A stretch of DNA of 64,000 bases, taken from positions 12,433,132-12,497,131 of the forward strand of contig OX421497.1 of the NCBI GenBank assembly GCA_949126835.1, written 5' to 3'. The first letter of the stretch is position 1. Each line of letters opens with the position of its first letter. Below the pieces are notes generated by a model. It was not told the origin of the DNA, did no database searches, and saw nothing but the letters and a program-made list of their open reading frames with translations. Below are positions 48,901-60,900 of this stretch, piece after piece. A program made the position numbers and the translations under genes. Source of the stretch: Anisus vortex. Its lineage: Eukaryota > Mollusca > Gastropoda > Planorbidae.

Positions 48901-51900
48901 GCGTTGTGTTATGTTTTTTTAAAATAATTCATTGTAACATTTTTTTTCCCTCAATTGAAAGTTGTTATTGAAAGGGTTAAGGGTTAGAGCTTCATTTTTG
49001 CTTAACTGAAGGTCTAATGTTTAAATCCAGGCTAAGTAGAGCGACCAGAATCTAACCAGACCTAATGAGTGCAATGGATACAAGACATTAGCTAGGGGGA
49101 AAGTAAAGATGAATGGCCCTTTTCCTGCAAGATTGACTTGAATAGTCAATGAAACTGGTGGATTCAGTTTTGCCATCCTTAATATAAATACAACTTTTTA
49201 TGCATGTTTTCCACCTATCTTCAATTGCTTGTATTATGGCAGTCATCTGGGTTGGCTGCAACTAAGTCAATTAATGCCTTTAAATTCTAGATTAGTAAAA
49301 CAAAAAACAGCTCAATTGATTGAAATTTTCTAAAATACTTAGAGAAAAAAGCACTTTACTTATGAAAACAAATTAATACATGTTCTTTCTTCCCAAGTGG
49401 TATTTGGACATGGAATGGGTTTCCTGATCTAGTTAGGAAAACATGAACCAACATCATCTTAAACTTTTATTTGAATTGAATTTTAGACTTAAACCATGTA
49501 TAACCTTAAGAGACAACAATCTTTTCTAAAGAAGTAACATCTGTAACATAAGGCATGGTGGTTGAGTGGCAGCGCGTTTGGCTGGCGCACCGAAGGCCCT
49601 GGGTTTGAATCCTGATGAAGGCTAGAACTTGTTCCCGGGTCTGGAGGGTGTCCCTGAGTCAGCCCGGCTCTGATGGGTACCTGACATTGGTTAGGAGTAA
49701 AGTAAGGGCAGCTGGGCATTGTACTGGCCATACAGTCCCCCATTATGCCATGGCCAATATCACATTAAGCTCACATCTGAATTTATTTCTAAACTTAAAC
49801 CATGGATAAGTGTAGGAGATAACAATATTTTCTTTAAAAAAAGCATCAGTAACATATAAGATCATTTAATTGCAACTTCTCCATGTCTTTGTTCAGAGAG
49901 TAATTATGACCAGGAAGATGACAGACTTCCTGCAAACACCCAACCTTACTCTAGTGACACAAACGTACTGAAGAAAAATCACCCTTTGTATATTATGGTA
50001 AGAGATAAAATTCCTTTTTTAACAGTACCTCTCTGTCCTCACCTTCTCATGTTTTACAAATTTTGGTAAAAGTGATTTAAAATTGTATTTTTTATAAATG
50101 GTGGCAGTTAACATTAAGAAATTTGAAACCAAGGCTTTCTTTTTCAAACAATCATTTATGTGTAACAAGTAAAAAAAATTAGTTCAATTATATCAATGTT
50201 ATATGGGGCCTGGTGGCCAAGCGGCCTTCGGCTGGCGTCCTGAAGGTCCTTGCTTCGAATTCTGGTGAAGGCTAGGATTTGTTCCTGGAACTGTAGGGTG
50301 TCTTTGAGTCTACCCAGCTCTGATGGGTACCTAACACTAGTTGGGATAAAGCAAAGGCGGTTGGGCATTGTGTTTGCCACACATCCCCTTGTATGCCGTG
50401 GCCACAGAAACTGGTGAACCCTGCTGAGTGCACTTATTTATGTCTGCCCAGTTGTATTGAACTAAAGAAGTGTGGACACAGGATCTCAGTGCACAGATTT
50501 ATGTCTGCCAAGTTGTATTGAACTGGTTTGTTGTTTGCTTCAGATATTGTCAGAAAGGGAAAGTTTGTTGGCCCACCCACTGGCCACCTCCCTACTTCAG
50601 TACAAATGGAACAAGTTTGGCAGCTTCTTCTACTACCTGTCCTTCTGCCTCTACGTCGTGTTCCTCGTCTTCCTGACCGGATTCATGATCACCACGGATC
50701 CACCGTTTAACTAGTAAGTTGGGCTCTCCACATATATTTAACCCTTCCTGTACCGACCTACTTATTTGCGATGTATACCTTCAGTCCCAGCCATTATTTT
50801 ACTAATTATTCCCTTCTTCCGAGACATTATTTCAGAATGGCTGAGACATCGATAGGGTTCCGAAATAATTTTTTTGCTTTTGATATCAAGAGCGTAAATT
50901 GCTAGAAACATAATAACTTACCTTATTAGAATAATTTAATACATAAAGTAATTGTATTCATTTGTAATAATAATCCATAAGAAAAAGTTTCTACATGTAC
51001 CGCCATAATAACAGAAGGTAATTCGGTAGCTTCCATTAAGACGGCACTTTCAATTAAAAAAAAACCCTCAGTAATTGGTTAATTTTCATAATTTAAAAAG
51101 CGAAATAAAATGCAACTATTCAGCTATTGACAAAATATTCTGCCCGAGACTATGGTGAAAGGTCAAATCCTTTTTTTTAAATCTTTAAATCGACACCCTT
51201 CCTTGAGGGAAATATACATGGCTGGGATTCCAGGAGATTTCGTATTTGAAGGGAAATATACGTTTCCGGGTTTGAGGGAAAGAAAGAGTTAGAGGAAAAT
51301 ATACGTGACCGGGGCTGTAAGGGTTAAAGGTGGTGCTACGTTGTACTAAATACATTTTCAAATTCGAAACCACTGTCTTGTGTTTGAATCCTACTTGGTC
51401 TAAACAAATGTTTAAATTGCATGCTCCCATCCAGTTCTAGGAAAAACAAAAGCCTTCCCGGCATTATCTTAGATAGACAATAACCTCATTTACTGGTAAC
51501 TTCATTTCACCTGTAGGAATGTTGAGCATCTAAGAGAGATTACTTACTTCACAGTAAACCCCTATTGAAGCTGATGTTCATTTTCTTTACAATAATGTTT
51601 TATTATCATAAAGATATTTTCTGTGAGTTTATATCAGATGTTAATAAATGTTTATGCCATATACAATTGTAGGAGCGCTGACCGATCGGGTTAAAGGTTT
51701 GATACACAAATTGGAAACGTCCTCCAAAAGGAATTTTACAATACTGTTGAGTAAAACTAAGCCCCAATATACACAGAAACTGTAATAAAATTCAAACAAA
51801 ATGGTGGCTATATATAAAGAGTGTAAACATAAGTTGTTTTTTCAAATAGTTATTTCCCCTTCCAAGTGCTTTATGTGATTAATGTGCTACAAGAAGAGCT

Positions 51901-54900
51901 GTAAATTTTTTTTCAATAGTTTTCTAAAAAAATGTAGGAATATTTTTTTTCTTTTCAATTTGTTAACTAGTACTGAAGGTGACAGACTCATGATTGAAAA
52001 CAACACGTGCCATGCCCTGAGTCAGAAACATGAGCAGCCAGAGTTCGCTAGAGTTGGAATGTATTTCATCATCATACTGGCAGCTTTCAATTTGCTCAAA
52101 GAGGTTCAGTAACGTTTTATTTTTAAGTCTTTCACCCCTTTTTCTTAATGCATGCGTCTATCCGCAGACCATGTGTAAGCTGGGATTTTTGTAAAGTTTT
52201 CCACCATGGGGGAAGGTCTTAAGAGTCCAGACCTGTGCATGCTTCATGCAAGCTGGGTCAAAAGCAAATATTTCTGGGCGTTGTGCTGGCAGTACAATCG
52301 TCTTTGCATGTAGTATCAAATGTAAGTAAGCTAAGTATCCCTTTCAGGCCATGTTGGTCCTTGAGGAAGGGAGCTGCAGCTGCTTGTACCAGGTGGCAAT
52401 GGCACACAAATGTGTGACTGGAGCCACCCCTAGCCCACCTGTACATTCACCCCCACCTCTGGCCAAACTGATGACTGTTAGACCCCAGGGAAAAAGAACA
52501 TGGCATTTCCCCTGGATTTCAACCTGATACCTATGGAACAGTGGTCCAAATGTATTGCCTGTAGTCAACGTTATCACATTATGCTAAATAAAGTAAAAGA
52601 AATATTAACCCTTTGGCCCTTGTTCAGTTGCCAATTTTCTACCCTTCAAACCTTGAGACAAGCCGCATAACTCTATATATTGAAAAAAAAAGTCAGAAAA
52701 AAAATTTACTGTAAAAAAACAACTATCAAAGCAACTGAATCAAATTCTTCATAGTAAATGTATAAAAATATAAAGTTTAATTCAAACCAGTAGAGATGTA
52801 AATAAAGTAATAAATAAAAGGGAAATAAATCGCTGAGCCAACATCGATTGGTTCTGATAATTTGTCATGGAATTTTGAAATCATTGTAGCGGATTCAGAT
52901 CCTCCTTATTCAAGCTTATTCAACTTCTACAACACTTGAAATAACTCTATTATCTCTGCATTATTGAAATATTAAAGCCTTTTCCCTCATTAGCCTAGTC
53001 TAATGCTTCTCTAAATATTTACGAAATGCCATCAATTTTTGTAGAATCTATCGCTAAAATGTGTTATTTTCAATAATTCACTTAAATTTCATTGATCCTG
53101 TTATAAATACAAAACAAATGTGTAGAAATAGCGTCACTATCGCTCTTCTTGGTCAGAGTTTAAAAATAGTATATTAGGCATTTAAAAACTTGCATCGGGA
53201 AAAATGCATAACAACCCGTAATCGACAACTCCAAGTGTCTATCAGTAGGCACGACATGCAGCGACTCAAGGGCCAAAGGGTTAAACAATATCAGTATTTA
53301 AACAAACTTTATCTATGACATTTTTTATGCTGTTGTTTTCAGTCTTGTAGTTCTTTGTTGTAGTTCTTTTTTTTTTTACCTCAGGAAATTGAAGTCAGTT
53401 TATATATATACATATTATTTCATGTTTCAGCTGTTACAGGTGTATCAAGCCAAGTTTAACTACCTAGGCTGGACCAACCTGATCGAGTGGGGGATCTACC
53501 TGACCGCCATATTGCTGGTCATCAACTACAATGAGTGCCAGGGCACCACAGGATACAGGCTTGTAAGCATGACCTGTGCTGCAAAGGTTTTAGTCCATGG
53601 AATAGCCATGAGGTTGACCTTTGACATGCCTAGTGTTGAACACCAAAAAAAAAAAATTCTTGACCCCCAATAACATCATGCTTGTTCATCACATCTTTAT
53701 TTTTTAAATACATTTGAAAACTAGGGTAGAATTTCTTTTTACATTAGACTTAGACTATGGTGGTGATAATATGATATGCATTGTAATGGGTGTCTTACTT
53801 AGGTGTCTTATATTGATATACCGTATAAACTCGAGTATAAGTTGCGTATAAGTTGCACCGGTGTATAAGTCGCACCCCTAGTTTAGGATTTTTTTTCTTA
53901 TATGTTGTCATTGACCCGCGCATAAGTCGCACCCTGACTTCCCAGGTTACACTACATTTTAATATCTAAAAGATGCATACCTTTTAAACATAAAAGTTAC
54001 TAAATATTCACCCTAATTTGGAAACTTTCCTTAAAAAATGGTTTTAATCGTGCATAAGGCAAACATAATCAAATAAAGGCAGGGCTTCATTTAATTTAAA
54101 CCACCGATCAATAGGCCTACAGATATTATCATTAGTGAGATGGGAAAGTAAGGTATCTGTTTCTTCATCTAAGTCCCTTTCCCTACTTAAGTTCCTATCC
54201 CTATAGTAACTCTACACACAAAAAGTCTTTGAAGAACGTCATAAGACTCAATGTCGCCTAGACTGGAGACTGGGAGGCGCCGGCATTTAGGACGCGCTAG
54301 ACATGTGTCCTAATTACCATTAACATTGTTTGAAATGATTTCAAGTGCGTCTGCGCGACCGACAAATAATAGGCTGTGTTTTTTTTTCAACTCACACATG
54401 CAATTAATGAAAAATAAAACACACTTGACATTTAAGGCGTCCATCTGCCGATCGTATTTGCCTAGATATGGTGCGTTTTTATCGGAATGCTCAACACTGC
54501 CTTATTAGTAGGCTATAGCCTATAAGCCTAGACCTTAAGTAGGCCTACTAAATAAAACACATCTTAAGCTTATTAAGCTTAAGCCTACCTACATTATAGG
54601 CCTAGACAGGCTTTCACACATTTACAATTATTTCCATACTGTAATTTGTGTTCAATAAGCCTACCCAAAAATGACGCCTTTAAACGGTTTCGGCAATACA
54701 AAATTGGTCCAAAAGTTCAAAAGAAAAGCTGGGGAGGTCGGGTGTCTGTTAAACCTAAAATATTTGTCGATCTCAATTTCAGTTATATAAAGATAGTAAT
54801 ATGTACACCCACCAAAGTTTTCTAAATGTAAAATGTAGGCCTACGCATATCCTAGTAATTCTACATTACTACAGTCAACTATACTGGTTATGTAGCAAAC

Positions 54901-57900
54901 TGTGTGACAGAGTATTGATGTTTTTCAAACTTTCCAAAAAGTGTTGGGTGTATAAGTCGCACCCCTACTTTTTGTCAAAATTTTCTGTAAAAAAAGTGCC
55001 GAGTATATACGGTACATAAAACTTATTGGGTTACTTATATGCCTAACATGTACAACCTTTTTGATATCATATTCCTGTAAGTAAATCTAATTAGATGTCT
55101 TATATTCCAAATGTATAATTTATTGAGTGTCTCATATTTCAATATAAAAATAAACTATTACGCATATTATATTTCTTACACATGAAAGCTATTACCTGTT
55201 GTATAGCATATGTAAAACCTTTTGGGGGTTTCATATTCCAATACATAAAACTGTAAGAGATTAGTTATTTTATGCTAGTCTATAGATTGTAGTACGGTGC
55301 GCATGATATTCAATGAATGTTTTGCACTATGGAATGAAAGAGTATGTCCAAGGGCTTCCTATCAACGAAGAGACAAAAAACAAGTTAGTTGTGATGCAGA
55401 AGGCAATGAAGCTAGTTGTAGTATAGTCAACTACTGAAGCTCTGTCAGCTATTGCTCAAGTATATATAACTGCAGACTTGGAAGATGAATGAATGAGATC
55501 TATGTTGAGGATGAATAGAATGTATTATATCAAGTTAATGAGATCTACGCCTCTCTTCAATTCTTCACGTTACCATTGTTCAAACATTAGTTGTGGTATT
55601 CATCCTGTGACAAAAACCTATGGGGTATCTCATATTTTAAAAATGTAAAACTGATTGTGTTTCTCAAAGACAGACATGCCTACCGTTCCGCTTTTGGCGT
55701 ATTTGTTCCGCTTTTTCATTAAAAAACACACTGTTCTGTCGTTCCGCTTTTTATTAGTTTTGTTACGCCAAATTGGAAAGTTTGGGTTTTTCATGTGTTG
55801 AAATATTCTCCTCGTCTAGGTTGATAAAACAAAAGCATTAATAAGGACACAATGCTTTAATTATTATAACTTGGGTTTTCTGGGTTTTTAAAAGACATAC
55901 TTTGGGCCCTCCTAACGTTTTTTTGCGGTAATAGGCGTGTTGGGCAATGAATCTTCTTTTCCATTACTGTATTGCTAAGATAGTGAAAATGTCTAAACGT
56001 CTTGCCTCAGAAAGTTTAAATCTGATTTGTTCAAACTGTAAAAAAAAAAATTCAGGGTTATAGGAAGGAATATTCAGAGGAGTTTATTCCCCAAAGTAAA
56101 ACTTGTGAATTCAATGTTCTTTGTACTTGTAGGCCTACTAGTTCTAGAGCCATTGCCTGTAAAACGTAGGCCTACCTATACTGCGCTATACCTATAGCTA
56201 TAGCCTAAGCTTATACATTTCAAATAGTGAAATAGTAAATAGATAGGTATGTTCCACTTTTTTTTGTTATAAGAGATTGTTACATAAAGAGTGTTCTTCT
56301 TTTTTGTTGAAAAATCCTCTTTTTCATCAAGATTGTTCCTCTTTTTAGTCCTTGGGGGTAGGCATGTCTGCAAAGATAGGCCTAATATTTCTACCTCTCC
56401 TAATTACATTTTTGTGTATAGAGTGGTTGCATTTTACACATTACTTCTGGGCTCACATGAATTAAAATTAAGTAAAAATTGAACATCTGTGGCTTGTGTC
56501 TAGGGATATACTTTGTAAAGAAAGCTGTGCCAGTAATGTTAATCATTGAATTCATCACCAGCATTAGGTTTTATTATTTAATGATTGTATCACTCTCCTC
56601 CCAGGAGTGGCAGTGGAACATGGGAGCCGTTACTTTGTTCCTGGGCTGGTTTGAGCTGGTCCTCCTCATCCAGAAGTTGCCCAGGTTCGGCATCTACGTT
56701 GTGATGTTCACGGACGTCCTGCACACCTTCAGCCAGTTCTTCGTGGTCTTCTTCCTGTTCATCATAGCCTTTGCCCTGGCATTCTTCACCCTGCTGCAGC
56801 GGCAGGTGAGTTTGTTTGTTTGGTTGCAAGGGGAAGCTAACATCTTTTGCTGATCTACTGGAGTGTTTTATAATCCATTGAAGTGAAAAGCTTTTAGAAA
56901 ATAATATATTTATCTTTATTTTGTTTTTAAATTTAAGCTTTAAGGTTATTTAAGTTGATGGGGAGCACGGAGGCTGTGCTGCAGAGTGTTTGGCTGGTGT
57001 ACCGAAGGTCCCGGGTTCAAATCCAGGTGAATGCTAGGATATGTCCCTGGGTCTGGATCCCTGGCATCCCTGATTCTATACAGCTGTGATGGGTACCTGT
57101 CATAGTTGGGGTAAAGTATAGGGGGCTGGGCATTGTGCTGGCTACACAATACCCTTTTATGCGTGGCCACATAAACTGGTGAACGCTGCTTCACCGGCCC
57201 TAAGGATCAAGTCCGACTGGATACTTTTATATTCATTTTTTAATGCTAACAATTTTTTTTGTTGCTTTCTTTTAGTTTCCCTTCGAGACAGTTCCCAAGT
57301 CCATCATTAAAACATCTGTCATGCTTGTTGGTGAGTTTGAGTTTGACGACATCTACAACTCTAAAGACAACCCGCTGCTGTACCCTGTGGCCTCGTACAT
57401 CATTTTCATCACTTTCCTCATTATCATGAGCATCATCATTATGAACCTGCTGGTGAGTCCTAGGGTTTAGATTTTTGTGTTTTAGGGAGAAATAATTGTG
57501 TGCTTTGGTGTTATATCACTGGTGAGATTTTATCTGCAGTAGAGTCTGCCTTGGGAATTTTGTCAAATTTTATAAGGGTTGACATGCACTTACATTTCCT
57601 TATGGGCATTGGCCACATGTACACTGAGACATTGCATCAGCCTGTTATGTTCTGTCCTAAGTACATGAATTATTTGTTGTTTCTGGCAGGAAAGCCTGTT
57701 GTAAGCCTTTGTTTCTGTCGTGGTTCGGATATTGGTATGACCATATTGGACTTTCATTTCTTATAGAATTGTATGATTTACTGTTTGCTAATTCATACAT
57801 TGAAGCAAGGGCTGTTCAACAATAATTCAAATTTTTATTATCAACTTCCAAAAAGATTACCAGTTTTGAAAGAGATTATTGTTTACTGTTAGAAGATAAT

Positions 57901-60900
57901 GACTTATATCAAGTAGCGTTATATTAGTTCTGATGAAAACCTGGGAAAATTGTAAATAATCGTGTTGGATTCACTCGAATCAACTCATAAAGTTTCTTGG
58001 AAACAATAATTAGACATAGTATTGTTTTTATTTCCGGTTATTTGAAATGTTCTTAACTCTAAACAATGCCAATTTGGCTTTTTTTGGCCTTTAACATTAC
58101 TGGAGGGATGGGGGGGGTGATGGGGGGTCCTGTTATCTGCAATTTCCATATTAAGGACAAAAACTGATAATTTGTTTCAAAAGACAATTCTACTATCAAT
58201 AATGGGTTGTGTAAAATAAAAAGATATTAAGATCTCTCATTCCAGTGATGCTGCACATGTTGCCATGTTGTAGGGACAATATTTTTGTTATCATTTACTT
58301 TTATGTGTGAGAATACGTTTCTGAACAATGTTGTCCTCCTGACAGGTTGGTCTGGCCGTAGATGACATCAAGGCCGTCCAGGAGCAAGCAGCCTTGAAGA
58401 GGATGGCCATGAGGGTGGAGCTGGCCCTGGACGTGGAGCGTCTCTTCCCCCACTTCATCCGGATCAAGGCTTTCTCCAGGCGCAGGACCTTGCAGCCCAA
58501 CATGACCCACTCGAGTGTGTTCCGCAGGGCTTTCACCAGCTCCTACCTGAGCCCCCAGGCTTTGCAGAGGGCGCTAAATCCAGAGCTGGTTAGTACTCCA
58601 ATAGTCCTGACAAGTCTTAATGAGACGTGACCTTTTCAAATGGAAGAGATCATGAACTTTCGGTTCTATTTCTAAATATTTTATTATTTTAGGCATTTCC
58701 GTAAACAAAAAAGCATTCTTTTGCTGGTGTTTGACAATTCATTTCAATCTCGACGGCCAGTTCTAGTCTTTTAGTTATAGGGTATAATTAATACTCAAAG
58801 TGTTAGTTTGCGTAAAATTAAATTTAGCTTTACTTATAAAATAAATTCGTAAAGAGTTGCGTCCTTAGTTATTAAAAAAACATAGATTCATACAACAAAC
58901 ACTCTTTTGCATCAATCAATACGTTTGAGATTATAAATAGGTGATTCTTCACGTCTGCATTCACAATACCTTTTCTTTTGGCAACATCTTTTGGAAATGA
59001 AATAAAATTTAATCCCTGTATCTTTTCATACAACCATATATATCTATGGTACAACCAGTAACGCAGCACACAGACATGGTTTTTTAATCAAACGATCAAA
59101 TGGGACCGGAAATGCTTTTCTCTTTGACCTTTTATACATGCATAATCGTTAAGTCTTGTCAATAGTCCAAAGTTCAAACAGGCTGGAAAAATTGAAAAAA
59201 CAACAACAGGGTGGCTTGGTTTTTTTTTTTCTTTAAGACTCAAGGCTGGAAAATTCATGAATTTTGTTGACGGACAAGGAGAACTAGAGAAATGTTAGCT
59301 TATATATCACTACAGCAAGACAAGAACTAGAGAAATGTTAGCTTATATATCACTACAGCAAGACAAGAACTAGAGAAATGTTAGCTTATATATCACTACA
59401 GCAAGACAAGAACTAGAGAAATGTTAGCTTATATATCACTACAGCAAGACAAGAACTAGAGAAATGTTAGCTTATATATCACTACAGCAAGACAAGGAGA
59501 ACTAGAGAAATGTTAGCTTATATATCACTACAGCAAGACAAGAACTAGAGAAATGTTAGCTTATATATCACTACAGCAAGACAAGGAGAACTAGAGAAAT
59601 GTTAGCTTATATATCACTACAGCAAGACAAGAACTAGAGAAATGTTAGCTTATATAACACTACAGCAAGACAAGGAGAACTAGAGAAATGTTAGCTTATA
59701 TATCACTACAGCAAGACAAGAACTAGAGAAATGTTAGCTTATATATCACTACAGCAAGACAAGAACTAGAGAAATGTTAGCTTATATATCACTACAGCAA
59801 GACAAGGAGAACTAGAGAAATGTTAGCTTATATATCACTACAGCAAGACAAGGAGATCTTGAGAAATGTTAGCTTATATATCACTACAGCAAGACAAGGA
59901 GAACTAGAGAAATGTTAGCTTATATATCACTACAGCAAGACTAAAATATGAATGTGACTTTTTGACTTGAAAGGAGTAATAGGCACAAACAGAGACTCTG
60001 TAGTCTTACTTAATATTTAGCCTGAACCCTTTATAAACGTAGGTCTTTTAACACTGCCAGAAGTAAAATCTGGGTTTAGCCAGAGTGACCGTTGCCATGA
60101 ATTCTAATGTAGTATTGTAGTGTAATACTTGTACTGCACTCAACTAGTCGGAAAGACATTTTAGTGGGGAGTGACGTGAACAAATCTTCACGTATTTCCT
60201 TTTTAATTTGTTAGTTAAACAGCTTCCGCAGCATTGTGTCATTTGACATCTTACTCCCTCCTTCAGCATTGTGTCATTTGACATCTTACTCCCTCCTTCA
60301 GCATTGTGTCATTTGACATCTTACTCCCTCCTTCAGCATTGTGTCATTTGACATTTTACTCCCTCCTTCAGCATTGTGTCATTTGACATCTTGCTCCCTC
60401 CTTCAGCATTGTTTCATTTGACATCTTACTCCCTCCTTCAGCATTGAGCTATATAACATTTTCATATGACTTTTGTGTCATTTTACACTTTAGCACTTAG
60501 CATTTTGTCATTGGGCATCTCCTTCCTAAGCTTTGTTGTCATTTGGGCAGAATTGTATCTTTATTATATTTGCTGCCAGTAAACTTTTTTTTTAAATGCA
60601 CACATGCTAGTGAAAAAAATGGTTTGTAAATATTTTTTTTTTAAAGTTTGTGAATAGGCTGCAAATTTTAAATGGTTTTAGAGTAAGAGCCCTTAGTGCT
60701 TCTTGAATTAGTTGTGTATTTCTACTAGTAAGAGCCCTTAGTGCTTCTTGGATTAGTTATGTATTTCTACTAGTAAGAGCCCTTAGTGCTTCTTGAATTA
60801 GTTGTGTATTTCTACTAGTAAGAGCCCTTAGTGCTTCTTGAATTAGTTGTGTATTTCTACTAGTAAGAGCCCTTAGTGCTTCTTGAATTAGTTGTGTATT

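Noticed and set aside
52104..52108. Later donor (GTAACG) for TRPA1 exon 19
   Set aside because: It would change the phase into exon 20. The GTTCAG donor at 52104 keeps phase 0 and gives LLKE-LLQVYQ, which matches the spacing in known TRPA1 proteins.
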